Assembly: GCA_029202405.1 (NCBI GenBank)
Contig: CP119312.1
Span: forward strand, 811,001 to 875,000
Direction: 5' to 3'
Length of the DNA stretch: 64,000 nucleotides
From: Candidatus Devosia phytovorans
Lineage (GTDB): Bacteria; Pseudomonadota; Alphaproteobacteria; Rhizobiales; Devosiaceae
Shown here: positions 1 to 8,548 of the stretch, piece by piece
Position numbering within the stretch: the first letter of the stretch is position 1
Layout of the letters: each line of letters opens with the position of its first letter
Notes under the pieces: model-generated
Told to the model about the DNA's origin: nothing
The model's input: the letters and a program-made list of their open reading frames with translations, nothing else
Databases searched by the model: none
Position numbers and translations under genes: made by a program

Positions 1-377
1 TCAATGCCATCGGTTCTGGCGGTTCGGGCGGTCAGATGAACAAGCTGGCGCTGGGCTTCCGCGTCGGCGGTAAGACCGGCACGGCCGAAAAGGTTGTCGA
101 TGGGCGCTACTCGTCGAGCAAGGTGACGAACTTCTTCGGTTCGGCCTTCCCGCTCGACAATCCGCGCTATGCCATGGTGATCATGGTGGACGAACCCAAG
201 GCCGAAAATGCGCAGACGGGCACCACGGCTGGCTGGAATGCCGGCCAGGTCACCGGCCGCATCGTGCAGCGCATCGCGCCGATGCTGGGGATCGCCCCCG
301 ATTTCTCGCCGCTTGTTGACGATAGCCTGGTTCCTGCGGCATTGCGTAACGGCCCGCCCGGCTCACAATTCAATTGA
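1..377 (+). CDS. ftsI: Peptidoglycan D,D-transpeptidase FtsI (PBP3), 3' fragment
   Basis: This is the last ~125 codons of the septal transpeptidase that cross-links peptidoglycan at the division site; the 5' part lies outside the window. The reading frame is open from base 3. The class B PBP motif KTGT (in GGKTGTAEK) is visible near the start of the fragment, followed by the usual C-terminal strand containing YAMVIMVDEP. It ends 19 bases before murE, the normal dcw order, so the two are probably co-transcribed. Identification rests on the KTG box plus the neighbour. Confidence 0.93.
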   Translation, partial: NAIGSGGSGGQMNKLALGFRVGGKTGTAEKVVDGRYSSSKVTNFFGSAFPLDNPRYAMVIMVDEPKAENAQTGTTAGWNAGQVTGRIVQRIAPMLGIAPDFSPLVDDSLVPAALRNGPPGSQFN

Positions 378-396
378 TCCAGAAGGATTTTCCGAC

Positions 397-1839
397 GTGT
401 CCCTGAGTGTAACACAGCTGCTCGAAGGCTCCGGCGCACGGCCCAAGAAGGGTCTCGGCGCGGTTTTCGGCCTTAATTCCGACAGCCGCCGGATCGAGCC
501 GGGCGATATCTTTTTCGCACTGCCGGGCCATAGTGTGCATGGCAATCAATTCGTACCCGACGCGGTCAAGCGTGGGGCGCTTGCGGTGATCACCGATGTG
601 GCGCCGGTTGGTGATCCGGGCGTGCCGGTCATCATCGTGCAGGATGTGCGCGAGGCCTATGCCCGCGCGGCGTCGCGCGTCTTCGAGCCGCAGCCGGAAA
701 TCACGGTGGCCGTCACTGGCACCAACGGGAAGACGTCGGTCGCATCCTTCGTGCGTCAGATCTGGAACTATGCCGGCATTGCCGGGGCCAGCATCGGCAC
801 GCTGGGCGTGGATACGATGACCCGCCATATCGATGGCAGTCTCACCACGCCGGATTCGCGCACGCTGCATCAGTCGATGCGCGCGCTCAAGGCCCAGGGC
901 ATCGACCATGTGGCACTTGAAGCCTCGAGCCATGGGCTCGACCAGCGCCGGCTCGATGGCATTCACTTCGAGGCGGTGGCCTTCACCAATCTCAGCCGCG
1001 ACCATCTCGACTATCACGCCGATATGGACGAATACCGCAATGCCAAGCTGCGCCTCTTCACCGACCTGCTGGTCGATGGCGGGGCGGCGGTGGTCAATGT
1101 CGATGATCCGGAACACGAGCAGTTCATGTATGCAGCGCTCGGTTCGGGCGCGACGCTGCTGACCGTTGGTCGCGAAGGCGCCTATATCGAAGTGCTGTCC
1201 GTGACGCCAGAAGGCTATGGCCAGCGCGTCGAAATCCGCCATGTCGGCGAAAAGGTCAGCTTCCATCTGCCACTGACCGGCGAATTTCAGGTGTCCAATG
1301 CCATCGTCGCGGCAGCGCTTGCGATGTCGAGCGGCGTCGACAAGGCCGATGCCTTCCCGGCGCTGTCCGATCTGGTCGGGGCCAAGGGCCGGCTGGAACT
1401 GGTCGCAGCGCACAATGGCGCAGCCATCTTCATCGACTATTCCCACAAGCCGGTGGCGCTGGAATCGGCGCTTGCCTCGCTTCGGCCATATGCCAAGGGA
1501 AAGCTGCGTCTGGTGTTCGGCGCCGGCGGCGATCGCGACAAGGGCAAGCGTCCGATGATGGGCGAAGTGGCCCATCGCATGGCCGACGACGTAATCGTCA
1601 CCGACGACAATCCGCGTACCGAAGACCCGTCGACCATTCGCAAGGAAATCCTGGCCGAGGCCAAGGGCGCGCGCGAAATCGGCGACCGCAAGAAGGCGAT
1701 CATCGAGGCCGTGCAGTCTCTTGAGGAAGGTGACGTCCTGCTCATTGCCGGCAAGGGCCATGAGGACTACCAGATCATCGGCACCACCAAGCACCATTTC
1801 TCCGACCATGAGGTCGTGGCGGAGGCAATCAAGGGCTAG
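397..1839 (+). CDS. murE: UDP-MurNAc-tripeptide synthetase MurE
   Basis: Cytoplasmic Mur ligase adding the third stem-peptide residue to UDP-MurNAc-L-Ala-D-Glu. The 480-aa product has the ATP-binding loop GTNGKTS at about residues 108-114. The motif DNPR (in TDDNPRTEDP) is the known signature of meso-diaminopimelate-specific MurE, so the substrate is inferred to be meso-DAP. I chose the GTG at 397 because AGAAGG sits 10 bases upstream and the protein then has family length. The frame is open further 5', but that part overlaps ftsI in another frame. murF follows after 7 bases. Confidence 0.95.
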   Translation: MSLSVTQLLEGSGARPKKGLGAVFGLNSDSRRIEPGDIFFALPGHSVHGNQFVPDAVKRGALAVITDVAPVGDPGVPVIIVQDVREAYARAASRVFEPQPEITVAVTGTNGKTSVASFVRQIWNYAGIAGASIGTLGVDTMTRHIDGSLTTPDSRTLHQSMRALKAQGIDHVALEASSHGLDQRRLDGIHFEAVAFTNLSRDHLDYHADMDEYRNAKLRLFTDLLVDGGAAVVNVDDPEHEQFMYAALGSGATLLTVGREGAYIEVLSVTPEGYGQRVEIRHVGEKVSFHLPLTGEFQVSNAIVAAALAMSSGVDKADAFPALSDLVGAKGRLELVAAHNGAAIFIDYSHKPVALESALASLRPYAKGKLRLVFGAGGDRDKGKRPMMGEVAHRMADDVIVTDDNPRTEDPSTIRKEILAEAKGAREIGDRKKAIIEAVQSLEEGDVLLIAGKGHEDYQIIGTTKHHFSDHEVVAEAIKG

Positions 1840-1846
1840 ACATTCC

Positions 1847-3235
1847 ATGACCCAGGCCCTCCACACGATCGAAACCATCCTGGCCGCTACGGGCGGCAGG
1901 ACTGCGCTGGACCCGGCGACGCCGATCGGCTCCGTCACCATCGACTCGCGCGAGATCGGGCCTGACGCTCTCTTCGTCGCCATCAAGGGCGATCGTTTTG
2001 ACGGTCATGACTTTGTCGACACGGCGCTGAAAAATGGCGCGGTTGCGGCCCTGGTCAGCCGGGGCGAGGGGCCGGGGCGGATCGTCGTGGACGATGCCCT
2101 CGACGGCATGCGCGATATCGCGCGTGCAGCCCGTGAGCGGAGCCGGGCCATTGTCGTCGGCGTCACCGGGAGCGTGGGCAAGACCACGACCAAGGAGGCC
2201 ATTCGCGTGGTCTTCGAGGCGGCTGGCCAGACCCATGCCTCGATCAAGAGTTTCAACAATCACTGGGGCGTGCCGCTGATGCTGGCGCGCTTGCCGGCGG
2301 AGGCGCAGTTCGGCGTCTTCGAAATGGGCATGAGCGGACCCGATGAAATCCGTCCGCTGTCGCAGCTCGTCCGGCCGCATATCGCCGTCATCACCACGAT
2401 CGCCGCCGCGCATTTCGAGGCCTTCGGCTCGCTCGACGGCATCGCCCGCGCCAAGGCCGAGATCTTTGCGGGGCTTGAGCCGGGCGGAACGGCCGTGCTC
2501 AATGGCGATCATCCGCAACTCGACGTGTTGCTCGACGAGGCCAATGCCGCCGGCGTCGGCCGCGTTATCACCTATGGTGAGGCGCGTGGTGTCGACTGGC
2601 AGATCCTCTCCATCGAGACCGCCGGCGACAGCAGTTTCGCCACGATCGAGCATGACGGCGAACGCTATTCCCTGGTCGTCAATGTTCCTGGCCGCCACAT
2701 GGTGGCCAATGCGACCGCTGCCCTGGCCGTTGCGCATCTGGCCGGCATCGAGCCGGCCGTGGCCCTGCTGGCGCTGGCCGGTTTCGGCGCCCAGGCGGGC
2801 AGGGGATTGCGCAGCCGGCTCGGGCCAGACGACAAGCCGCTGCTGCTGATCGATGAAAGCTACAATGCCAACACGGCCTCGATGACGGCCGCGCTCGAGA
2901 CCTTTGCCGGTCAATCCACGCCTGGCGAAAAGGTCGTGATCCTCGGCGACATGCTGGAACTTGGCGAGAAGTCGTCAAGCATGCATGCGAGCCTCTTGCC
3001 GGCCGTCAATGCCTCGGGCGCGACGCGTATCTACCTCGTGGGCAAGGATATTGCGGCCCTGGCCGAAGCGCTTGGAAGCGGCCGTGTTGCGGCCCATACA
3101 CAGACTGCTGGGGAGATGGTCGAGATTGTCCTCAACCACCTTGCCTATGGCGACGCAGTTATGGTCAAAGGGTCCAACGGCGTGGGCCTTGCGGGCGTTG
3201 TCGAGAAAATCCGCCAGAAATTCGGCACTTCCTGA
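1847..3235 (+). CDS. murF: UDP-MurNAc-pentapeptide synthetase MurF
   Basis: Cytoplasmic ligase that attaches D-Ala-D-Ala to the UDP-MurNAc tripeptide, giving the complete pentapeptide precursor. The 462-aa product carries the P-loop GVTGSVGKTTTKE, the N-terminal substrate-binding part (SVTIDSRE) and the C-terminal Mur ligase part (LLIDESYNANTASM, VILGDMLELG). The ATG at 1847 lies 7 bases after murE; the same frame is open upstream inside murE, but no MurF homology extends there. mraY follows after 27 bases, so murE-murF-mraY look like one operon. Confidence 0.95.
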   Translation: MTQALHTIETILAATGGRTALDPATPIGSVTIDSREIGPDALFVAIKGDRFDGHDFVDTALKNGAVAALVSRGEGPGRIVVDDALDGMRDIARAARERSRAIVVGVTGSVGKTTTKEAIRVVFEAAGQTHASIKSFNNHWGVPLMLARLPAEAQFGVFEMGMSGPDEIRPLSQLVRPHIAVITTIAAAHFEAFGSLDGIARAKAEIFAGLEPGGTAVLNGDHPQLDVLLDEANAAGVGRVITYGEARGVDWQILSIETAGDSSFATIEHDGERYSLVVNVPGRHMVANATAALAVAHLAGIEPAVALLALAGFGAQAGRGLRSRLGPDDKPLLLIDESYNANTASMTAALETFAGQSTPGEKVVILGDMLELGEKSSSMHASLLPAVNASGATRIYLVGKDIAALAEALGSGRVAAHTQTAGEMVEIVLNHLAYGDAVMVKGSNGVGLAGVVEKIRQKFGTS

Positions 3236-3262
3236 TCCCAGCCAACAAGGACACCTCGCTTC

Positions 3263-4348
3263 ATGCTGTATTTCCTTGGCCAGTTGGGTGATGCGCTCAC
3301 GGCCTTCAACGTCTTCCGCTACATCACCTTCCGCACGGCCGGCGCTGTCGTTACCGCGCTGTTCTTCGTGTTCCTGTTCGGGCCCGGCATGATTGCCCTG
3401 CTGCGCCTTAAGCAGGGTCGTGGCCAGCCGATCCGCGAAGACGGTCCTGCCGGGCACCTGCTGACCAAGAAGGGCACGCCGACCATGGGCGGGCTGATGA
3501 TCCTGTCGGGCGCGGTGATCTCCACGCTGATCTGGGCCAACCTCAGCAATGGCTATGTGTGGGTGGTGCTGTTCGTCACCATCGGCTTTGGCGCCATCGG
3601 CTTTTACGATGACTATCTCAAGGTCAAGCGCATGAGCCACAAGGGTTTCGGCGGCCGCCAGCGCCTGCTGCTCGAAGCGCTGATCGGCTGTATCGCGGCC
3701 TTTTTCATCTCCCAGCTGGCCGCCGGTTCCTATGGCACGTCGATGCTCTTCCCCTTCGTCAAGGACCTGGCGCTTAACCTTGGGATTTTCTACATCCTGT
3801 TCGGCGGCTTCGTCGTCGTCGCAGCCGGCAATTCGGTGAACCTCACCGATGGTCTTGATGGTCTTGCCATTGTGCCGGTGATGGTGGCTGCTGCCTGCTT
3901 CGGCCTCATCGCCTATCTCGTCGGCAGCCAGAACTATGCCGACTACCTGCTGCTCAATGCCGTGCCCGGCACGGCCGAGCTTTCGGTGGTCTGCGGCGCG
4001 CTGATCGGCGCCGGCCTTGGCTTCCTGTGGTTCAACGCCCCGCCGGCACAGATTTTCATGGGTGATACCGGCTCGCTCGCCCTCGGTGGCGCGCTCGGCA
4101 CCATTGCCGTCGCCACCAAGCATGAGCTGGTGCTGGCCATCATCGGCGGACTCTTCGTGCTCGAAGCCGTATCGGTGATCGTTCAGGTTGCCTCGTTCAA
4201 GCTCACCGGCAAGCGCGTGTTCCGCATGGCGCCGATCCACCACCATTTCGAGCATCTGGGCTGGACCGAAAGCCAGGTTGTGATCCGCTTCTGGATCATT
4301 TCCTTCGTGCTGGCGCTGATCGGCCTGAGCAGCCTGAAACTCCGTTAA
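3263..4348 (+). CDS. mraY: Phospho-MurNAc-pentapeptide transferase MraY
   Basis: Integral membrane enzyme that transfers phospho-MurNAc-pentapeptide to undecaprenyl phosphate, forming lipid I. The 361-aa product has about ten hydrophobic segments and the family motifs: FYDDYLKV, the loop NLTDGLDGL, the Mg-binding FMGDTGSLALGG and the terminal histidine-rich APIHHHFE. Its stop overlaps by 4 bases the stop of the convergent anti-sigma gene. In most related clusters murD would follow here; instead the cluster is interrupted until ftsW at 7376. Confidence 0.96.
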   Translation: MLYFLGQLGDALTAFNVFRYITFRTAGAVVTALFFVFLFGPGMIALLRLKQGRGQPIREDGPAGHLLTKKGTPTMGGLMILSGAVISTLIWANLSNGYVWVVLFVTIGFGAIGFYDDYLKVKRMSHKGFGGRQRLLLEALIGCIAAFFISQLAAGSYGTSMLFPFVKDLALNLGIFYILFGGFVVVAAGNSVNLTDGLDGLAIVPVMVAAACFGLIAYLVGSQNYADYLLLNAVPGTAELSVVCGALIGAGLGFLWFNAPPAQIFMGDTGSLALGGALGTIAVATKHELVLAIIGGLFVLEAVSVIVQVASFKLTGKRVFRMAPIHHHFEHLGWTESQVVIRFWIISFVLALIGLSSLKLR

Positions 4349-5037
4349 ACCGGCGGCTTGGCGAAGCCCTTCACCAGGATCGGACCGGTCGGACGACCGG
4401 TCGGCGAGCCTGGTGCCGGCTCCAGCGTGATTTCATAGAGCTGGCCGCTGGCCGGATCGGGGAGAGCCGGACCGGTCAGGCTGATGGTGCGCGGATCGCT
4501 GAACGTGCCCAGCGATACCGGGCCAGTGGCCGGATCGGGCAGGGTCCAGACTTCGAGGATGCTGCCCTCTGGCACGGCGAAATCTTCTAGCGGCACCAGC
4601 CGGATGCTGTCATCGGCAAAGGCCTCCACGATGGCGCCGGGTTGCGCGTCGCCCTCGTTGAGCAGCACGGCGATCATGATCGGTTCACGCGTCGCCGTGG
4701 TCATGCTGCCCGCGAGATAGCCAACACCAAGCGCCACCACGACGCTGGCTGCCATGGCGTACCACTGCCGGTGCGGGCGCGGCTTGCCGGGGAAGGGCAC
4801 GACGGTGTCACCCGTCGCAGGCTTGCTCAGATTGTCCTCGATGGCGCTCCAGAGTGCCGGATTGACAGCCGCCGGGATCGCGGTGTCGTCGAGATGCTGC
4901 AGATGTGCCGTGAGACGATCAACGGCCGATCGAAGCGCCGGATCTACTGCCAAGGCTGCTTCGAAGTCGGCCCGTTCGGCATCTTCCATCAGGCCCAAAA
5001 CATAGATGCCGACTTTTTCCAGCTGTTCGGGGCTCAT
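4345..5037 (-). CDS. Anti-sigma factor, RskA/ChrR-like membrane protein
   Basis: Probable anti-sigma factor for the ECF sigma factor encoded just upstream. The 230-aa product has an N-terminal sigma-binding-like region (LGLMEDAERADFE), a single transmembrane segment around residues 93-110 (YAMAASVVVALGVGYLAG) and a periplasmic RskA-type domain (ILEVWTLPDP, SLTGPALPDP). The ATG at 5037 overlaps the sigma stop as ATGA, implying translational coupling; an in-frame GTG at 5046 is less likely. It is convergent with mraY. The exact signal sensed is unknown. Confidence 0.85.
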   Translation of the reverse strand: MSPEQLEKVGIYVLGLMEDAERADFEAALAVDPALRSAVDRLTAHLQHLDDTAIPAAVNPALWSAIEDNLSKPATGDTVVPFPGKPRPHRQWYAMAASVVVALGVGYLAGSMTTATREPIMIAVLLNEGDAQPGAIVEAFADDSIRLVPLEDFAVPEGSILEVWTLPDPATGPVSLGTFSDPRTISLTGPALPDPASGQLYEITLEPAPGSPTGRPTGPILVKGFAKPPV

Positions 5038-5588
5038 GACAGGCACTCCTGCAGCGAGACCACGCTGCGGCGGATCCAGGCCTTGATGGTGCCGAGCGGC
5101 GCCTGCATGGTCGCGGCGGCTTCGCCATGGCTCAGGCCCGTGACGTAGCAGAGCAGCACGGCACGCCGGCGTGGTTCATCCAATTGTTCGAGACAGATGC
5201 GCAGGGCATCGCGTTCGGCCAGGGCATCGAAAGCCTGTTGCGCATCCATGGCGCGGTCGCCCATTTCGGTCAGTGTTTCGCTGGCGTGGTAGTCCATGCG
5301 GCTGCCGTCGCGCAGCATGTTGAGCGCCCGGTTTCGGGTCATGGTGGTCAGCCAGCCGCGGGCCGAGCCGCGGGTGGCGTCGAACTGGCCCGCCCGCTTC
5401 CAGACGGCAACGAAGACTTCCTGCACCGCCTCCTCCGCCAGCTCGCGGCGGCGCAGGATGCGCTGTGCGATGGCTACGAGGCGCCCCGATTCATGCTGGA
5501 ACAGCCCCGCCAGGGCGGTGCGGTCGCCCTTGGCGATGCGCGGCAATAGTGTTTCGGCGTCGTGCGGGTCGGACATAAGGCGCAACAT
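5034..5588 (-). CDS. ECF RNA polymerase sigma factor (SigK/RpoE-like)
   Basis: Extracytoplasmic-function sigma factor of 184 aa. Region 2 is visible (LAEEAVQEVFVAVWKRA, then RGWLTTMTRNRALNMLR) and region 4 near the C terminus (CYVTGLSHGEAAATMQAPLG, then TIKAWIRRSV). It forms an operon with its anti-sigma factor and is divergent from a secreted DUF4394 protein. The first ATG at 5588 has AGAAGAG about 9 bases upstream; an ATG at 5576 lacks a good ribosome site. It probably autoregulates and may drive the divergent gene. Confidence 0.9.
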   Translation of the reverse strand: MLRLMSDPHDAETLLPRIAKGDRTALAGLFQHESGRLVAIAQRILRRRELAEEAVQEVFVAVWKRAGQFDATRGSARGWLTTMTRNRALNMLRDGSRMDYHASETLTEMGDRAMDAQQAFDALAERDALRICLEQLDEPRRRAVLLCYVTGLSHGEAAATMQAPLGTIKAWIRRSVVSLQECLS

Positions 5589-5633
5589 GGCTGCAAACTC
5601 TTCTGGTGTCGACTACCCGCCGCCACGACCATT

Positions 5634-5669
5634 TGGATGCAGAACAATTATTTTCATGTGCTGCATCCA
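5634..5669. promoter_or_regulatory. Perfect 9-bp inverted repeat between sigma factor and DUF4394 gene
   Basis: TGGATGCAG at 5634-5642 and CTGCATCCA at 5661-5669 form a perfect dyad separated by 18 AT-rich bases. The half-site centres are 27 bp apart, compatible with a dimeric regulator binding one face of the helix. The site lies in the 148-bp divergent intergenic region, 46 bp from the sigma start and 68 bp from the DUF4394 start. Its function as an operator is inferred. Confidence 0.45.
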
Positions 5670-5736
5670 GATGCATGTCCCCGTGGGTAATCCCCTCGTA
5701 ACCAGCGCAAAAGCGCTCCATTCGAGGAGACGTCTC

Positions 5737-6528
5737 ATGACTGCAACATCCCTTTTCGCCCTCCGTGCCGGCCTTGTCGCATCCACTCTCGTGCTCGGCG
5801 CCGCCGCAGCGCATGCCGCCCCCGCAATTGGCCTTGTCGACGGCACAACTCTCGTCATGTTCGATACCGAAACCCGCGCCGTCAGCGGCACGATGGAAGT
5901 GTCCGGCGTCGATGGTCTTGCCGGCATCGACGTTCGTCCGGCCGACAAAATGCTCTATGGCGTGTCCCTCAATGGCGAAGTGGTGACCATCGATACGACC
6001 AGCGGCGAAGCGACGGTCAAGTCGACGCTGTCGGAAAAGCTCGCCAGCTATGAGGGCGCCAGCATTGACTTCAACCCGATGGCCGACCGCCTGCGCATTG
6101 TGGGCACGGATGGCACCAATCATCGCGCCAATGTCGATGATGGCTCGGTGACGGTCGACGGTTCGCTGGCCTATGACGCGGCCGACATGCATGCCGGCGA
6201 AGAGCCCGCCATCGTCGCGGTGGCCTATACCAATTCCATCGGCAAGCCCGAAGCGACGGCCATGTATGATATCGACGCGACCATCGTCGCGCTGATCCAG
6301 CAGGCTCCGCCCAATGACGGCGTGCTCAAGGCCGTCGGCAAGCTGGGCGTCGAGGGCGGTTCATCCTATGCCTTTGACATTGCTGCGACGGAAGACCTGA
6401 CCAATACGGCCTATCTGGTCGTGGACAATGCGCTTCACACGGTCGACCTCGAAACCGGCGCGGCAGAAGCCTGGGGCGCAATCGAGGGCGTCGAAGGCTC
6501 GATCACGGACATTGCCATCCTGCAATAG
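5737..6528 (+). CDS. Secreted DUF4394 domain protein
   Basis: The 263-aa protein has a signal peptide ending around AAAAHA and a DUF4394-like beta-propeller body recognised from phrases such as GLVDGTTLVMFDTETRA, DVRPADKMLYGV and DFNPMADRLRIVGTDGTNHR. Such proteins are exported, and their biochemical role is not known. The ATG at 5737 follows GAGGAG with the palindrome GAGACGTCTC touching the start codon. The gene is divergent from the sigma/anti-sigma operon and is a plausible member of that regulon. A strong terminator follows. Confidence 0.82.
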   Translation: MTATSLFALRAGLVASTLVLGAAAAHAAPAIGLVDGTTLVMFDTETRAVSGTMEVSGVDGLAGIDVRPADKMLYGVSLNGEVVTIDTTSGEATVKSTLSEKLASYEGASIDFNPMADRLRIVGTDGTNHRANVDDGSVTVDGSLAYDAADMHAGEEPAIVAVAYTNSIGKPEATAMYDIDATIVALIQQAPPNDGVLKAVGKLGVEGGSSYAFDIAATEDLTNTAYLVVDNALHTVDLETGAAEAWGAIEGVEGSITDIAILQ

Positions 6529-6553
6529 GACGGCCTTGGCCGACCTGTGATGA

Positions 6554-6590
6554 AGCGCGCGGATTCGCCGATCCGCGCGCTTTGTTTTTT
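6554..6590 (+). terminator. Rho-independent terminator after DUF4394 gene
   Basis: Perfect 11-bp stem AGCGCGCGGAT / ATCCGCGCGCT (6554-6564 and 6571-6581) with a 6-base loop, followed by TTTGTTTTTT. It ends transcription of the DUF4394 gene before the convergent vapC-like gene. Confidence 0.85.
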
Positions 6591-6994
6591 CAGGGCAGGA
6601 CGGCGAGTCCCTCGGCGCGGGCGGCGATGACGAGCTTGTCGTCGATCGTAGCGAGGGTGAGGTGTTTGCGGACCGCCAATTCGAGGTAGGTGGCGTCGTA
6701 GACGGTAAGGTTGTGGCGCATCGCCAAAGCAAGCGTGATGCCCCACGCTTTGTCCGAGGTTTCGCTATCGGTCTCGATACCAAGGCGGCTCAGGCCTTCC
6801 AGCAAACCCGACACTGTATGCATGGGTATCTTGCCACGCCGTCCCTTCATCAGGAGCACATTGGCCACTTCTACATTCCACAATTGAGGAACATAGGCGC
6901 CTCCTTCGGTGACCAGGCTCAGCACATCGAGAATGGCAGGTGTGTGCTCCTCCTCGATGCTCCAAGCAATGGCGACGGAGGCATCGAGGATCAA
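6590..6994 (-). CDS. vapC: PIN-domain ribonuclease toxin, VapC-like
   Basis: The 134-aa protein matches the VapC PIN fold: acidic residues at D4 (MILDAS), E42 (WNVEVANVL), D100 (VYDATYLELA) and D118 (TIDD) fit the metal-binding set of these RNA-cleaving toxins. The start is TTG at 6994, overlapping the antitoxin stop as TTGA, so translation is probably coupled. It forms a two-gene unit with the upstream antitoxin inside the dcw cluster. Activity on initiator tRNA or other RNA is known for the family but not shown here. Confidence 0.85.
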   Translation of the reverse strand: MILDASVAIAWSIEEEHTPAILDVLSLVTEGGAYVPQLWNVEVANVLLMKGRRGKIPMHTVSGLLEGLSRLGIETDSETSDKAWGITLALAMRHNLTVYDATYLELAVRKHLTLATIDDKLVIAARAEGLAVLP

Positions 6995-7233
6995 GATTTC
7001 CGCCCCTCGTTGATCAGGTCCATGATCGTCTCGCCAGGCTCGAGCTTGAGGTCGACACTGAGTGCGAGCAGATCGTCCATGGCTTTCCGGGCCTTGGCGA
7101 CATCCCTTTTCGGCCTTGGGGTCACAGTTGCAATCACCTCACCATTGCGGGTGATGTCAACGGCACCGCCGTCGGCGCTTTCCAGCACGGGCAGCAACTG
7201 GTTGCCGCTATCGATTTCCCACTTGTCATCCAT
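6991..7233 (-). CDS. Phd/YefM-like antitoxin partner of VapC
   Basis: An 80-aa protein with a Phd/YefM-type N-terminal segment (VDITRNGEVIATVTPRP) that normally forms the DNA-binding dimer, and a charged C-terminal helix likely to mask the toxin. The ATG at 7233 has GGGAG at good distance; an in-frame GTG at 7278 is possible but poorly placed. The pair is transcribed away from ftsW, and the antitoxin-toxin complex would be expected to repress the shared promoter. Confidence 0.8.
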   Translation of the reverse strand: MDDKWEIDSGNQLLPVLESADGGAVDITRNGEVIATVTPRPKRDVAKARKAMDDLLALSVDLKLEPGETIMDLINEGRKS

Positions 7234-7319
7234 GGCAGACGCTCCCGGCGCCGTTTTCCACTGCGCCAGATATAACACTCATCCCCAGACTCGCAAAACG
7301 CAACGGGCTTGAGCATTCG

Positions 7320-7337
7320 GTAACCATCCATGGTTAC
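7320..7337. promoter_or_regulatory. Palindrome GTAACCAT-CC-ATGGTTAC upstream of ftsW
   Basis: A perfect 8-bp inverted repeat with a 2-bp centre lies 38 bp before ftsW and 86 bp before the antitoxin start. It may be the operator of the toxin-antitoxin pair or a control site for the ftsW operon. A related GGTTAC dyad lies upstream of ftsZ. Function is inferred. Confidence 0.4.
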
Positions 7338-7375
7338 AGTTCGATGCAATCTGTATCGAGTTGACCGGCTTTCCC

Positions 7376-8548
7376 ATGATGTTCTCCCGTGCCGAAAAGA
7401 CGCCTCTGGCGGAGTGGTGGTGGTCGATCGACCGGGAATTGCTCGGTGCGCTGATCCTGCTGATGACCTGCGGCATGGTGCTCAGCTTTGCCGCCAGTCC
7501 GCCGGTGGCCGAGCGCATCGGGCTTAACGAGTGGTTCTTCGTCATCCGTCACGCCCTGTTCTGCCTTGCTGCCTTGCCGGTGATGCTGATCACTTCGCTG
7601 CTCAGCCAGCGGCAGGCGCGGCTGGCGGCGCTTGCCACCTTTGCCGTCAGCGTGCTGCTGCTGTGGCTGACGCTGCGCTTCGGTACGGAAGTCAAGGGCG
7701 CCCGGCGCTGGATTTCCTTTGCCGGCCAGTCGATCCAGCCATCCGAATTCATCAAGCCGGCCTTTGCCGTGCTCGGCGCCTGGTTGTTCTCGGAATCCAT
7801 GATCCACCGCAATGTGCCGGGCCGGATCCTTGCCACCCTGATGATGGGCGCCGTGGTTGGGGCGCTGCTGCTGCAGCCTGATATCGGGCAGACGGCGCTG
7901 ATCCTGGGTACCTATGCGGCGCTGCTGTTCCTCTCGGGCATTTCCTGGTTCGTGATCTTCGGCCTTGCCGGGGCGGCCGTGGCGCTGCTGTTTGGCGCCT
8001 ATATGTTTTTCCCGCACGTGTCGCGCCGCATCGATACCTTCCTCAACCCCGAGGGGGGCGGCAATACCTATCAGATCGACCGCGCCCTGCAGTCGCTGCA
8101 GGAAGGTGGCTGGTTCGGGCGCGGTCCCGGTGAATCCATTGCCAAGAAGCTCATCCCTGACGCCCATGCCGACTATGTGTTTTCGGCAGCAGCGGGCGAA
8201 TATGGCATCATCTTCTGCATGGTGCTGGTGTCACTGATCGGCTTCATCGTGATCCGCGCCATGATGGGAGCACAAAGACAGTCGAGCCTCTTCGCACGTC
8301 TTGCCGCTTCCACTATTGCCATTCAATTCGCCATGCAGGCGGGGATCAATCTGGCCGTGAATCTCAATCTCATTCCGCCCAAGGGCATGACGCTGCCCTT
8401 CGTCTCTTATGGTGGCACGTCCATGATCGCCGTTGCCTTCGGCATGGGGCTGATGCTGGCCTTTACCCGCACCAAGCCGGAAGAGCGCATGGCCACGGGC
8501 ATTCCGAGCTATCGCAGCGCCGTCGCACCACTGGCGCCTGCCGAATGA
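7376..8548 (+). CDS. ftsW: Septal peptidoglycan polymerase FtsW
   Basis: SEDS-family membrane glycosyltransferase that polymerises lipid II at the septum with FtsI. The 390-aa product has about ten membrane segments and the SEDS signatures GARRWISFAGQSIQPSEFIK, GGNTYQIDRALQSLQEGG, FGRGPGESIAKKLIPDAHAD and LPFVSYGGTSM. Two tandem ATGs (7376, 7379) are possible starts, and a TTG at 7361 would add five residues. The stop overlaps the murG start (ATGA). It normally follows murD, which is absent here. Confidence 0.94.
   Translation: MMFSRAEKTPLAEWWWSIDRELLGALILLMTCGMVLSFAASPPVAERIGLNEWFFVIRHALFCLAALPVMLITSLLSQRQARLAALATFAVSVLLLWLTLRFGTEVKGARRWISFAGQSIQPSEFIKPAFAVLGAWLFSESMIHRNVPGRILATLMMGAVVGALLLQPDIGQTALILGTYAALLFLSGISWFVIFGLAGAAVALLFGAYMFFPHVSRRIDTFLNPEGGGNTYQIDRALQSLQEGGWFGRGPGESIAKKLIPDAHADYVFSAAAGEYGIIFCMVLVSLIGFIVIRAMMGAQRQSSLFARLAASTIAIQFAMQAGINLAVNLNLIPPKGMTLPFVSYGGTSMIAVAFGMGLMLAFTRTKPEERMATGIPSYRSAVAPLAPAE

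Noticed and set aside
370..1986. Long reverse-strand frame opposite murE
   Set aside because: Antisense shadow produced by high-GC codon bias; murE is certain on the forward strand.
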